NCBI GenBank assembly: GCA_965232285.1
Contig: CBDDPL010000004.1
Coordinates: 2,666,001-2,730,000 of the forward strand
Length of the DNA stretch: 64,000 nucleotides
Direction of reading: 5' to 3'
From: Denitrobaculum sp965232285
GTDB taxonomy: Bacteria > Pseudomonadota > Alphaproteobacteria > Kiloniellales > Kiloniellaceae
Shown here: positions 1-9,220 of the stretch, in pieces
How the letters are laid out: each line of letters starts with the position of its first letter
How positions within the stretch are numbered: the stretch's first letter is position 1
The notes under the pieces: generated by a model
The model's database searches: none
Told to the model about the DNA's origin: nothing
Seen by the model: only the letters and a program-made list of their open reading frames with translations
Made by a program: the position numbers and the translations under genes

Positions 1-727
1 AGGTGCTCTCCAGGAACTTATCACCCAGATCAAAGCCCTCGGCGGCGGCGACGGCGGTGCATTCTTCCAGCATGGCCCGGGTGTAGGCCGCCCCGCGCTC
101 GGTCTCCACGATGGCGTCCATGGCACTGCGCATCAGGCAGGTCATGCCGGCCAGGGTGGCCAGCAGCGTCCATTTCTTCCAGAGATCGGGCTGGATCTCT
201 TCACTGAGCTTGCTGTCAAAGTTGGCGCTCTTCAATAGCGCCTCGATGGCCTCGCAGCGCGGGCTGCGCGACCCGTCCAGTTCGCCGAAGGTCACCCGGT
301 GCAGCTTGCTCATGTGCTTGACCAGGCCATCGCCGGTCAGGGTTACGGCGAGATGACAGAGCCCGCCCAGAACCGGGGTAGCGCCAAAGCGCTCGATCAT
401 ACGGTCGATGTGTCCCATACCATTGAGCAGCGGCAGGATCGCAGTGCCCTCGCCCACGGCCGGCGCGATATCCGCCAGCGCCTGCTCCAGGTGATAGGCC
501 TTGCAGCTCAGGAGGATCAGGTCGTAGGGCGCTTCGATCTCACCGGCGCTCAGGCAACTGACCTGCAGCTCGGCGTCGCCGAAGGGGCTTTCGATCCGCA
601 AGCCCTCGGCAGCAAGCTGCGCCCGCCGCCGCTCGCGCACCAGAAAGGTCACATCAGCACCGGCCTCCGCCAGTCGCCCGCCAAAGTATCCGCCGGTCCC
701 GCCGGCACCTAAAACCAGAGTTCGCAT
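1..727 (-). CDS. panE: 2-dehydropantoate 2-reductase (partial, C-terminus outside window)
   Basis: Ketopantoate reductase makes pantoate from 2-dehydropantoate with NADPH, in pantothenate/CoA synthesis. The start is the ATG at 727 on the minus strand. The protein opens with a Rossmann nucleotide-binding loop (MRTLVLGAGGTGGYFGGRL), followed by LLSCKAY with the conserved family lysine and PLLNGMGH with the conserved asparagine. About 242 residues are present; the reading frame runs off the window edge, so the C-terminal helical domain is missing here. Several paralogues of this family act on other 2-oxo acids, so the exact substrate is inferred. Confidence 0.9.
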   Translation of the reverse strand, partial: MRTLVLGAGGTGGYFGGRLAEAGADVTFLVRERRRAQLAAEGLRIESPFGDAELQVSCLSAGEIEAPYDLILLSCKAYHLEQALADIAPAVGEGTAILPLLNGMGHIDRMIERFGATPVLGGLCHLAVTLTGDGLVKHMSKLHRVTFGELDGSRSPRCEAIEALLKSANFDSKLSEEIQPDLWKKWTLLATLAGMTCLMRSAMDAIVETERGAAYTRAMLEECTAVAAAEGFDLGDKFLEST

Positions 728-967
728 GAAAATCAACCATCCCAGATAGCGTCCGCCGCAACATAGCAGTCAATCTTCCACAAAGGGAACGGCCGAGAAT
801 TTCGTAACGGCAAAGCGTGAGTTTTTTGCTGGAGCCGCTTATACAGGCGTCCGAGGCCCTTGAGCCGCCATGGCAGCGAATCTATCTGTTCTGGATAGAG
901 TGCGTCGGAGAAGTTTCAGTAAGCTCTGGCAAGGCTGCCACAACATCACAGTTCGGGAAATCGCTCT

Positions 968-3355
968 ATGAAGCGCCTGCTACGTTACGGTCTTTGGGGT
1001 CTCGGCGGCCTCCTTGTGCTCCTGCTCGTCACCGTCGTCGGCGCTTTCTTATGGTTGAGGACCTCGCTGCCCCAACTGGAGGGCGAGGCCGTCCTTGCGG
1101 GCCTGGAGGCCGAAGTCACGGTATCGCGTGACAGCGACGGTATCGTGCGCATTCAGGCAGGCTCCGATCTCGACGCTTACCGCGCGCTAGGCTATCTGCA
1201 TGCCCAGGACCGGCTCTGGCAGATGGACTTCATGCGCCGCAGCGGCGCCGGCCGGCTGTCGGAGGTGGTGGGCGCGCCGACGATCCGGATCGACAAGATC
1301 ATGCGGACCCTCGGCCTCTATGGAATTGCCGAAGCCAGTTTCGAACAGCTCACACCGGAGGTGCGCGGCGCCATCGAGGCCTACACGGCCGGGGTCAACG
1401 CCTACATGGGAACCGCGGGCGGTGCCTGGCCGCTGGAGTTCAACCTGCTGCGTTACGAGCCGGAACCCTGGAAACCGGCGGACTCCCTGGTCTGGAGCCG
1501 GCTGATGGCGATTCAGCTTTCCGGCAACTGGCGCAGCGAGTTGCAGCGCGCCCGGCTGCAAAGCTTCCTGAAACCGGAACAGATCCGCGCGCTCTGGCCC
1601 GACTATCCCGCCGACGCCCCGGTTGCGCTCGCCGGCCTCGAGCGCAAAGCGGCCCTCGATCCGCTGAAAGCGCTGCCCTGGCCGCTGGCGCCGAAGGATG
1701 CCTCCAACTCCTGGGTCCTGTCGGGCGCAAGGACCACGACGGGCAAACCGATCCTCGCCAACGATCCCCATCTCTCTCTGGACGCCCCCGGCCTCTGGTA
1801 TCTGGTGGACATCCAGACCCCCGGGGGGCGCCTGCGGGGTGCATCGGCGCCGGGCGTGCCCTTCGTGATCCTCGGACAGAACGAAGAGGTTGCCTGGGGT
1901 TTCACCACCACCCACAGCGACACCCAGGATCTCTTCGTCGAGAAACTCGATCCGGAGCAGCCGGACCACTACCTCACGCCCGAGGGCGCGCGGGCCTTCG
2001 AAACACGCGAGGAAATCATCAAGGTCAAAGGCCAGGAGGACGTCGTCCTGACTGTGCGCAGCAGCCGCCATGGCCCCATCCTGGACGAACTGGCCGATCC
2101 CGAGGAGTTTGCGAGCGCCGCCGAGACGGCCCAGGCAGAGGGCGCGAGCGTTGTCGCCCTTGCCTGGCCGGCCCTGCGCGACGACGATCTGATCCCCCAG
2201 GCGATCTACGGCTTCAACAAGGCACGGAACTGGTCTGAGTTCCTGGCCGCCAGCCGCTTTTTCCACGCGCCACAGCAGAACATCGTCTATGCCGACCGGG
2301 CCGGCGAGATCGGCCTGATCGTGCCGGGCCGCGTACCGGTCCGCGCCAGGGGTGACGGCCGTGTCCCGGTGCCGGGCTGGACGGACGACTACGCCTGGAC
2401 CGGCTTCATCCCCTTTGAGGAACTGCCGCAGGGCAGCAATCCGGAAAGCGGACTCTACGTGGTCGCCAACAACAAGATCGTCGATGACGACTACCCGCAC
2501 CTGATCACAGCGGACTGGCCCAGCCAGTACCGGGCAGCACGGATTCAGGAGGTGCTGGAGCCGCTCGACAAAAGCAGCCTCGAGCAGTCCCTGGAACTGC
2601 AGAACGATATCCTCTCGGGCCCGGCGCGCCAGCTCATGCCGCGCTTGCGCGAAACCGAACCGCAGTCAGAACGGGCACGGGAAGCACTTACCCTGCTCGC
2701 CGCCTGGGACTTCAGGATGGATCGCAACCGGCCGGAACCGCTGATCTACGCCAACTGGCTGAACAAACTCAATGCCGCCTTGATCGAAGACGAACTGGGC
2801 GCGGAGTTCGATGGCTTCCGCCGTCCGAAGACGGAACTGGTCGCGCGCATTCTCTCCGCCGAACCGGCCTCACCCTGGTGTGACAACGTCGGCACCGACA
2901 AACGCGAAGGCTGCGCAGAGGCACTGTCCTCTTCTCTCGAACAAGCCTTGGCGGAACTTACAGAAAGCTTCGGTGAGGACCTGTCCGCCTGGCGCTGGGG
3001 AGACGCACACCGCGCGCCCCTGCCCCATCCCATCCTCAGCCGCATTCCGCTCGTCTCGGGCCTCTTCGACATCGGTGTCGAGACCGACGGCGGCAGCGAG
3101 ACAGTGAAGCGCGCGGGGGTCAGCTATCGGGGGCCGATCGAGAAACGCTTCAACGATCGCCATGGCGCCGGTTACCGCGCGGTTTATGACCTGGCGGACC
3201 CGGAAAACTCCCGCTTCATGATCTCGACAGGCCAGTCCGCCAACCCGCTGTCACCGCACTACGGCAGTTTTGCCGAGCGTTGGCGGGACGGCGAATACGT
3301 CACCATCCCACGCGAAGGCCGTGGGCCTCAGATGCAGTTGCTGCTAAAACCCTGA
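968..3355 (+). CDS. Penicillin acylase family protein (Ntn amidohydrolase)
   Basis: A 795-residue member of the penicillin amidase/acyl-homoserine-lactone acylase family. These enzymes are made as a precursor that cuts itself into alpha and beta chains and then hydrolyses an amide using the new N-terminal Ser. One membrane-spanning segment at about residues 9-31 probably anchors it on the periplasmic side. The alpha chain has the typical GYLHAQDRLWQMDFMRR motif. The beta-chain start is ASNSWVLSG with Ser246 as the predicted nucleophile, followed by TTTGKPILANDPHLSL. A weak GGGAAA-like ribosome site precedes the ATG. Substrate is unknown: beta-lactams, acyl-homoserine lactones or other amides are all possible. 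It stands alone, with panE divergent upstream. Confidence 0.9.
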   Translation: MKRLLRYGLWGLGGLLVLLLVTVVGAFLWLRTSLPQLEGEAVLAGLEAEVTVSRDSDGIVRIQAGSDLDAYRALGYLHAQDRLWQMDFMRRSGAGRLSEVVGAPTIRIDKIMRTLGLYGIAEASFEQLTPEVRGAIEAYTAGVNAYMGTAGGAWPLEFNLLRYEPEPWKPADSLVWSRLMAIQLSGNWRSELQRARLQSFLKPEQIRALWPDYPADAPVALAGLERKAALDPLKALPWPLAPKDASNSWVLSGARTTTGKPILANDPHLSLDAPGLWYLVDIQTPGGRLRGASAPGVPFVILGQNEEVAWGFTTTHSDTQDLFVEKLDPEQPDHYLTPEGARAFETREEIIKVKGQEDVVLTVRSSRHGPILDELADPEEFASAAETAQAEGASVVALAWPALRDDDLIPQAIYGFNKARNWSEFLAASRFFHAPQQNIVYADRAGEIGLIVPGRVPVRARGDGRVPVPGWTDDYAWTGFIPFEELPQGSNPESGLYVVANNKIVDDDYPHLITADWPSQYRAARIQEVLEPLDKSSLEQSLELQNDILSGPARQLMPRLRETEPQSERAREALTLLAAWDFRMDRNRPEPLIYANWLNKLNAALIEDELGAEFDGFRRPKTELVARILSAEPASPWCDNVGTDKREGCAEALSSSLEQALAELTESFGEDLSAWRWGDAHRAPLPHPILSRIPLVSGLFDIGVETDGGSETVKRAGVSYRGPIEKRFNDRHGAGYRAVYDLADPENSRFMISTGQSANPLSPHYGSFAERWRDGEYVTIPREGRGPQMQLLLKP

Positions 3356-3429
3356 ACTCCCGCCAAGGGACATTGGATAGCAGGCCACAGGATTCCGGCG
3401 AGAACTACACGCGCCACAAGGAAAGCTTC

Positions 3430-3771
3430 GTGCAAGCCAAAGTCGACTGGAGCCAGTTCTTTCTTTCGCCCCATGGCCGAATCAATCGCGAGCTCTGGTG
3501 GCTTGGCGTTTTAGTCCTGATCGTCTGCGCCATGGCCGGAACGGCGCTGCTGGGGCCCGGTGGCGGATTTGCCGTCGACCTCGTTCTGCTGTGGCCGTAC
3601 CTCTGTTTGCACATCAAACGCTGCCATGACCGCGACAAATCGGGCTGGTGGTGCCTGCTCCTCTTCATCCCTCTGGTCGGCCTCTTCTGGGCCATCGTCG
3701 ACCTGGGATTGCTGGAGGGTACCCCTGGAGACAACCGCTATGGGTCAGACCCGCTGCGGGGCGCGGGCTGA
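3430..3771 (+). CDS. DUF805 family membrane protein
   Basis: A small inner-membrane protein of about 113 residues. It carries DUF805 signatures: GRINRELWW near the N-terminus, KRCHDRDKSGWWCLLLFIPLVG in the middle (quoted in part) and GDNRYGSDP at the end. Three to four hydrophobic segments are visible. The GTG at 3430 is chosen because AAGGA lies at 3418-3422, eight bases upstream; longer in-frame starts lie inside the preceding gene and would add residues with no family match. The molecular function of the family is not known. Confidence 0.8.
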   Translation: MQAKVDWSQFFLSPHGRINRELWWLGVLVLIVCAMAGTALLGPGGGFAVDLVLLWPYLCLHIKRCHDRDKSGWWCLLLFIPLVGLFWAIVDLGLLEGTPGDNRYGSDPLRGAG

Positions 3772-3872
3772 GGCCGCTTCGTCGTGGCAACGACGCTTTT
3801 TGAGTCGCCTTCCCCTGCCCGCCGCCTTACCTTTCTTTTGCAAAGCATAAGGTGAATGGCAGGAAACGCAGC

Positions 3873-5255
3873 ATGGCCGTCAATGCGCCCGTCTTCGGAA
3901 ACGTTTTGGAAGCGATCGGCAACACCCCGCTGATCGAGGTCAGGCAAATGGACACAGAACCCTGCCGCCTTTTCCTGAAGCTCGAAAGTCAGAACCCGGG
4001 CGGCTCCATCAAGGACCGGATCGGCAAGTCCATGATCGAGGCCGCCGAACAGAACGGCAGCCTGAAGCCGGGCGGCCGGCTGATCGAGGCAACCGCAGGC
4101 AACACCGGCCTGGGCCTGGCGCTGGTCGCCGCGCAGAAGGGCTATCACCTGACCCTCATCGTCCCGGACAAGATGGCGCAGGAGAAGATCTTCCACCTCA
4201 AGGCCCTGGGCACCGAAGTCATCCTGACCCGCTCCGACGTGGGCAAGGGTCACCCGGAATACTATCAGGACATGGCCGAGCGCATCGCGGAAGAGACCGG
4301 CGCGATCTTCATCAACCAGTTCGAAAACCCCGCCAACCCCCTCGCCCATGAGACCACCACGGGGCCGGAGATCCTGGCGCAGATGGACGGCGATATCGAC
4401 GCAATGGTCTGCGGGGTCGGCTCCGGTGGCACCATTACCGGCCTGGGACGCTTCTTCGCCAGGACCTCACCCAAGACCGAGATGGTCCTGGCCGATCCGG
4501 TCGGCTCCATTCTCGCCGAATACGTCAACACGGGGAACGTATCGGACGATGTCGGCTCCTGGGTGGTCGAAGGCATCGGCGAGGATTTCATACCGCCGAT
4601 CTCCGATCTCTCCCTCGCGAAGAAGGCTTACACCATCAGCGATCAGGAAGCTCTGCTGACCGCGCGGGAGCTGCTGACGAAGGAGGGAATCCTCGCCGGC
4701 TCCTCCTCCGGCACCCTGATCGCCGCGGCGCTCAGATACTGCCGGGAACAGAGCGAGCCGAAGCGCGTCGTCACCCTGGTCTGCGACAGCGGCAACAAGT
4801 ACCTCTCCAAGATGTTCAACGACTTCTGGATGCTGGATCAGGGCTTCCTGGAGCGCGAACGGCACAACGACCTGCGGGATCTCATCTCCCGCCTGCACGA
4901 AAAGCACGCCACCGTTCTGGTCAGCCCCGAGGACACACTGTTGGTCGCCTACGGCCGTATGAAGCTCTACGACGTCTCGCAGCTTCCGGTCCTGGACGAA
5001 GGCGGCAAGGTGGTCGGCATCATCGACGAGAGCGATATTCTGCTGGCAGTCTCGGAGAGCGAGGACCACTTCAAGAACAAGGTTGCCGAGGCCATGACCA
5101 GCAAGCTGGAAACGGTCCAGGCCAGCCAGTCCATGGAAGCCCTGCTTCCGATTTTCAACCGGGACATGGTCGCCATCGTGCTGGATGGCGACAGCTTCCT
5201 GGGTCTCATCACGCGGATCGATCTCTTGAACTATCTGCGCCGTCGAATGAAGTAG
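3873..5255 (+). CDS. Cystathionine beta-synthase with C-terminal CBS domains
   Basis: A PLP enzyme of fold type II, 460 residues, predicted to condense serine (or O-acetylserine) with homocysteine. PLP lysine is Lys47 in NPGGSIKDRIG, followed by the ATAGNTGLGLA loop and the GVGSGGTITGLGRF phosphate loop. The last 120 residues form a tandem CBS-domain module, as in eukaryotic CBS, which usually binds adenosyl ligands. The ATG at 3873 is preferred over GTG 3852 because AGGAAA sits six bases before it. The gamma-lyase/synthase partner starts six bases after the stop, so the two are one operon. Separation from cysteine synthase rests on the CBS module and this partner. Confidence 0.88.
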   Translation: MAVNAPVFGNVLEAIGNTPLIEVRQMDTEPCRLFLKLESQNPGGSIKDRIGKSMIEAAEQNGSLKPGGRLIEATAGNTGLGLALVAAQKGYHLTLIVPDKMAQEKIFHLKALGTEVILTRSDVGKGHPEYYQDMAERIAEETGAIFINQFENPANPLAHETTTGPEILAQMDGDIDAMVCGVGSGGTITGLGRFFARTSPKTEMVLADPVGSILAEYVNTGNVSDDVGSWVVEGIGEDFIPPISDLSLAKKAYTISDQEALLTARELLTKEGILAGSSSGTLIAAALRYCREQSEPKRVVTLVCDSGNKYLSKMFNDFWMLDQGFLERERHNDLRDLISRLHEKHATVLVSPEDTLLVAYGRMKLYDVSQLPVLDEGGKVVGIIDESDILLAVSESEDHFKNKVAEAMTSKLETVQASQSMEALLPIFNRDMVAIVLDGDSFLGLITRIDLLNYLRRRMK

Positions 5256-5261
5256 GATTCT

Positions 5262-6446
5262 ATGCCCGACAGTTCCCACAAACCCGCCGCCAAGACCAAC
5301 CGCGCGAGCTTCGAGACCCGCGTGATCCACGCCGGCCAGAGCCCGGACCCCTCGACCGGCGCCATCATGCCGCCGATCTACGCCACCTCGACCTATGTCC
5401 AGGAAAGCCCCGGCGTTCATAAAGGCTACGAATACAGCCGCTCCCAGAATCCCACCCGCATGGCTTACGAGCGCTGCATCGCGGACCTGGAAAGCGGCAC
5501 GACGGGCTTCGCCTTCGCCTCCGGCCTGGCCGCCATCGGCACCGCCCTGGAACTGTTGGACAGCGGCAGTCACATCATCGCAATGGACGACCTCTACGGC
5601 GGCTCTTATCGCCTCTTCGAAAACGTCCGCAAGCGCTCCTCGGGCCTCGAGTTCAGCTTCGTCGACATGACCGACCTGAGCGCCCTAGAAGCCGCGATCC
5701 GCCCCGAGACCAGGATGATCTGGGTCGAAACCCCGACGAACCCCCTGCTGAAACTCGTCGATCTGGAGGCCATCGCAAAGCTGGCGCGCGAACGTGGCAT
5801 CATCAGCGTTTGCGATAACACCTTCGCTTCGCCCTGGGTGCAGCGGCCGATCGAACAGGGTTTCGACATGGTGATGCACTCGGCGACCAAGTACCTCAAC
5901 GGCCACTCCGATATGGTCGGCGGCGTGCTGGTGGTCGGCGACCGGCCGGAAATCGTCGAACAGATGACCTACCTGCAGAATGCCGTCGGCGCGGTCCAGG
6001 GCCCCTTCGATTCCTTCCTGGCCCTGCGCGGACTCAAGACCCTCGCCTTGCGCATGGAGCGTCATTGCACCTCGGCACTCAAAGTCGCCGAATATCTCGA
6101 AGCTCATCCGAAGATCGAAAAGGTCTACTACCCGGGCCTCGCCAGCCATCCCCAGCACGATCTCGCCAAACGCCAGATGCAGGCCTACGGCGGCATGGTA
6201 ACGGCGGTCCTCAAAGGCGGCCTGGACGATGCCCGCCGTTTCCTGGAACGGGTCGAAATCTTCGCCCTCGCCGAGAGCCTGGGCGGTGTCGAAAGCCTGG
6301 TCGAACATCCCGCCATCATGACCCACGCCTCGATCCCTCCGGAAAACCGGGAGGCACTCGGCATCAGCGACGGACTCGTGCGCCTGTCGGTCGGCGTCGA
6401 GGGTGTCGAGGACCTGATCGCCGATCTGGAGCAGGCGCTGCTTTAG
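5262..6446 (+). CDS. Cystathionine gamma-lyase / gamma-synthase family PLP enzyme
   Basis: A 394-residue Cys/Met-metabolism PLP enzyme. Visible hallmarks are the YEYSRSQNPTR motif, the DDLYGGSYRLF loop, the ETPTNPLL motif, CDNTFASPWVQRP, and the PLP lysine Lys210 in SATKYLNGHSD. It is full length for the family. Directly behind a cystathionine beta-synthase it most likely cleaves cystathionine to cysteine, completing reverse transsulfuration. Sequence alone does not separate gamma-lyase from gamma-synthase, so the direction is inferred from the neighbour. Confidence 0.88.
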   Translation: MPDSSHKPAAKTNRASFETRVIHAGQSPDPSTGAIMPPIYATSTYVQESPGVHKGYEYSRSQNPTRMAYERCIADLESGTTGFAFASGLAAIGTALELLDSGSHIIAMDDLYGGSYRLFENVRKRSSGLEFSFVDMTDLSALEAAIRPETRMIWVETPTNPLLKLVDLEAIAKLARERGIISVCDNTFASPWVQRPIEQGFDMVMHSATKYLNGHSDMVGGVLVVGDRPEIVEQMTYLQNAVGAVQGPFDSFLALRGLKTLALRMERHCTSALKVAEYLEAHPKIEKVYYPGLASHPQHDLAKRQMQAYGGMVTAVLKGGLDDARRFLERVEIFALAESLGGVESLVEHPAIMTHASIPPENREALGISDGLVRLSVGVEGVEDLIADLEQALL

Positions 6447-6711
6447 GAACAAAAATGCGAAAGGCAGCCAAGTGGGCTCTCGTCTTCGGCTATACCGCTG
6501 ATCTGACAAACAGAATGCCAAACATCAAAAAAAGCTGTTCCTAGAATGGTGTCTTGGCTTGGCGCATACGTACCGTCAGGAACGCAGACCCGACGGCCTC
6601 ATGACAACCTCCGCGTGACGCCTTTGCATCCTTGAACTCCATAACGTATGACATCTTCAAGAGCAATTTAAGATTGTGCAGACAGTGGTACCCGCAGGAG
6701 GCGATCTTATT

Positions 6712-7359
6712 ATGGCAGGAATCAAAATTGACGAAGTGTCACGAAGGCGAGCCGCAGCTTTGGCAAGACGGTTTCACAAGGATTTTGTGCCACCATTGGT
6801 GATCGCACGCGATCTCCCCACTGTCGCGGCCTTGAATTCGCACGGCGGCGGGACGGTTGAAAGGTTTAAGGCTTTCCCAGAAAAGGCATGGATCTGGCGT
6901 CGTACAAACATCGATGATTCCAGCGTATGGGTTCGACCGCGCGACAAAGCAAAAACGAGAGATATCTTTTTGGCCTTCATAGAGGAGCTTTATGGAGAGG
7001 TCGATTACAACGTTCCGCGGAAGTACCAAGTCGATCATATCCACAATCAGGCAAATGCTTCTAAAGACCACTACATTCGCTTGGAAATCATACCGCAGCG
7101 AATCAACGCTCAACACGGCGCTGGATTTGAACGGCGGAACACACACTCCACGATAGAGATTGCAAAACGCGGCGATGATGAAGGTTTGATGACCACAATC
7201 ATGTTGCTAAAGATCGCCGGTATCGCGCCTCCGCGCTCAATCGATGACAAGGTACAAATGTCAGTCATCCGACATTACTTCCTGCAACAAGGCTGGCCCC
7301 TCAAAGAGATAGATCAAGCTGTTGCGACTCTTTTGACCATAGCCGATTGGCGTCACTAA
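6712..7359 (+). CDS. Hypothetical protein with HNH-like DHIHN motif
   Basis: A 215-residue protein I do not recognise. The start is ATG 6712, with AGGAGG at 6695-6700 about eleven bases upstream. The middle contains VDHIHNQAN, then a spaced LEIIPQRINAQHGAGFE segment. This resembles the histidine-metal core of HNH-type endonucleases and toxin nuclease domains (DH...N...H). The N-terminal part is basic. Base composition is visibly less GC-rich than the neighbours, which suggests transfer. No immunity-like or restriction-system partner lies next to it. The nuclease role is a suggestion only. Confidence 0.6.
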   Translation: MAGIKIDEVSRRRAAALARRFHKDFVPPLVIARDLPTVAALNSHGGGTVERFKAFPEKAWIWRRTNIDDSSVWVRPRDKAKTRDIFLAFIEELYGEVDYNVPRKYQVDHIHNQANASKDHYIRLEIIPQRINAQHGAGFERRNTHSTIEIAKRGDDEGLMTTIMLLKIAGIAPPRSIDDKVQMSVIRHYFLQQGWPLKEIDQAVATLLTIADWRH

Positions 7360-7472
7360 ACACGTTCCTGCCAGCACGATGCCACATTCCCCCTCCTTAG
7401 CCATTCCTCGGCACTTCGTGGCTGAACGATGTGCTTTGCTCGTCCACCGGTTGGACTAAACTTCCAAAAGGA

Positions 7473-7496
7473 AAAGGCGGCCGGTTAGCCGCCTTT
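7473..7496 (-). terminator. Terminator of the peroxiredoxin-rhodanese operon
   Basis: Perfect nine-base stem AAAGGCGGC / GCCGCCTTT with a six-base loop. On the minus strand it is followed by a T-rich stretch and lies just past the rhodanese stop at 7518. Confidence 0.75.
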
Positions 7497-7517
7497 CTTT
7501 GCCCCATTGGCGCTTCG

Positions 7518-8399
7518 CTAAGCGCCCTTTTCGACGGGCAGGTCTCCGGCGGAGCCCCACTCGGCCCAGGAGCGGTGATAAACCCGTACCCTCGGATAGC
7601 CCAGCAGCCGGAGCGCCACATAGCTGTGGGACGAGGCCAGGCCGGTCTGACAGTGGATCACCACGTTGCGTGCGTCCGTTATGCCCTGCGCCGCAAAGTG
7701 CGCTGCGAGATCCTTGGCCGTCTTGAAGGTGCCGTCCTCGGCCAGATTACCCTTCCAGGGCAGGCTCTGTGCCCAGGGGATGTGACCGGCGTTGTAGAGC
7801 TTGGTCGGCCGCACATCGACGACCACCGTTTCGGCATCATCACGCCGCTGCAGGATGTAGTCGGCAGAGGCATGACGCCGGGGCGTGACCGCCGGGGCGA
7901 AGCGCGCCGGCTGGTAAGCCATTGCATCCTGCGAGAGCTTGTGGCCCGCTGCGATCCAGGCTTTCAGTCCGCCGTTCAGCAGGCTGACCTTCCGGTGCCC
8001 GTAGTGCTCCGTCAGCCAGAACATCCGGGCCGCATGGAAACCGGCCTTGTCGTCGTAATAGACCACCCGGGTATCGGCCCGGATGCCGAGGTCACCCAAG
8101 ATCTCCGCGACCTCGGTCTCCGACTTCAGGGCGCCCTGGATCGGCGAGCCCGCATCGACCACTTCATTGGGATCGAGGTGGCGCGCGCCGGGAATGTGTC
8201 CGGCATCGAACTCGGCCTTGGGCCGCACGTCGATCACGACGACCTCCGGTTCCGCCGCACTGGTCATTTTTGCGAGTTGATCCGCTCCGACAAGGAGCTC
8301 CGGGTTGGCATAATCCCCGGCGTTGGCGCAGGCGGCCGTGGCCAGGCTCGCGCCCATCAGGGCGCTGAAGACCGCGCCGCGTTTCAGAAAAGCAAACAT
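7518..8399 (-). CDS. Periplasmic tandem-rhodanese sulfurtransferase
   Basis: A 293-residue protein with an N-terminal signal peptide (hydrophobic core about residues 8-24, cleavage near ACANA) and two rhodanese domains. The first domain has Asp where the catalytic Cys should be (YYDDKAGFHAAR) and is presumably structural. The second keeps the active loop HCQTGLAS with Cys250, which would carry the persulfide in thiosulfate or mercaptopyruvate sulfur transfer. It follows the peroxiredoxin gene by 24 bases on the same strand, so the two are likely co-transcribed, linking periplasmic sulfur transfer to peroxide defence. Confidence 0.87.
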   Translation of the reverse strand: MFAFLKRGAVFSALMGASLATAACANAGDYANPELLVGADQLAKMTSAAEPEVVVIDVRPKAEFDAGHIPGARHLDPNEVVDAGSPIQGALKSETEVAEILGDLGIRADTRVVYYDDKAGFHAARMFWLTEHYGHRKVSLLNGGLKAWIAAGHKLSQDAMAYQPARFAPAVTPRRHASADYILQRRDDAETVVVDVRPTKLYNAGHIPWAQSLPWKGNLAEDGTFKTAKDLAAHFAAQGITDARNVVIHCQTGLASSHSYVALRLLGYPRVRVYHRSWAEWGSAGDLPVEKGA

Positions 8400-8423
8400 A
8401 TCAAGTTCCTGTCATGCGTTTGG

Positions 8424-9083
8424 TTATGCCGGCTGTTCGACGATCCGCAGGTAGGGTCGCGGCGCCTCCCAGCCCTGGGGAAAGGCCTTGCGCGCGTCTT
8501 CATCGGACACCGAAGGCACGATGATGACGTTTTCGCCCTGCCGCCAGTTGGCCGGCGTGGCCACCTTGTGCTGCGCGGTGAGTTGCAGGCTGTCGATGAC
8601 CCGCAGGATCTCGTTGAAGTCCCGGCCCGTGGTCATGGGATAGGTGATGGTCAGCATGATTTTCTTACTGGGATCGATCACGAAGACCGAGCGCGCCGTC
8701 GCGTTGTCCATCGCCGTACGGCCGTCGGCCTTGCCGTTGGCATCAGCCGGCAGCATGCCGTAGAGCTTCGCGATCGAGAGCTCCGGGTCGGCGATCAGGG
8801 GATAGTCCGGCGCGACGCCCTGGGTGGCCCGGATATCTTCGGACCATTCATGATGCGCTTTGACCGGATCCACGCTGAGGCCGATGACCTTTACCCCGCG
8901 TTTGGTGAACTCGGGATGCAGCCGCGCCATGGTGCCCAGCTCGGTCGTGCAGACCGGGGTGAAATCCTTCGGGTGAGAAAAGAGCACGCACCAGTCGGTG
9001 CCGATCCACTCATGAAAAGAGATCGGCCCCTTCGTGGTGTCGGCCGAAAAGTCAGGCGCCATATCGCCGATTGTGAGAGACAT
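8424..9083 (-). CDS. 1-Cys peroxiredoxin (Prx6 type)
   Basis: A 219-residue thiol peroxidase of the Prx6 class, which reduces hydrogen and organic peroxides in the cytosol. The peroxidatic cysteine is Cys45 in HPKDFTPVCTTELG; PVCTTE is diagnostic of Prx6 rather than AhpC. The long C-terminal dimerisation region with the YPMTTGRDFNEILRVIDSLQ segment (quoted here up to 20 residues) is also typical. It is the first gene of a two-gene operon with the rhodanese. Upstream, 9084-9220 holds the promoter region shared back-to-back with no other gene start. Confidence 0.92.
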   Translation of the reverse strand: MSLTIGDMAPDFSADTTKGPISFHEWIGTDWCVLFSHPKDFTPVCTTELGTMARLHPEFTKRGVKVIGLSVDPVKAHHEWSEDIRATQGVAPDYPLIADPELSIAKLYGMLPADANGKADGRTAMDNATARSVFVIDPSKKIMLTITYPMTTGRDFNEILRVIDSLQLTAQHKVATPANWRQGENVIIVPSVSDEDARKAFPQGWEAPRPYLRIVEQPA

Positions 9084-9220
9084 AAAACTTCCTTCCTTGC
9101 TTTCAAATCTTCGACTCCGACGCGCGAGGGGAAGCGCCGGACGCCGTTGCCCCCTTACCTACGCGCGGCGGCGGCGAAAGACCTGAAAGACTCCGGAAGG
9201 TTTTCTGAAAAGAAGAAGTG

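Noticed and set aside
1187..2500. 437-residue minus-strand frame inside the penicillin acylase gene
   Set aside because: Antisense to a complete acylase with all family motifs; composition typical of a shadow.
3852..3872. GTG start seven codons upstream for the cystathionine beta-synthase
   Set aside because: The ATG at 3873 has a better-placed AGGAAA and matches the usual N-terminus.
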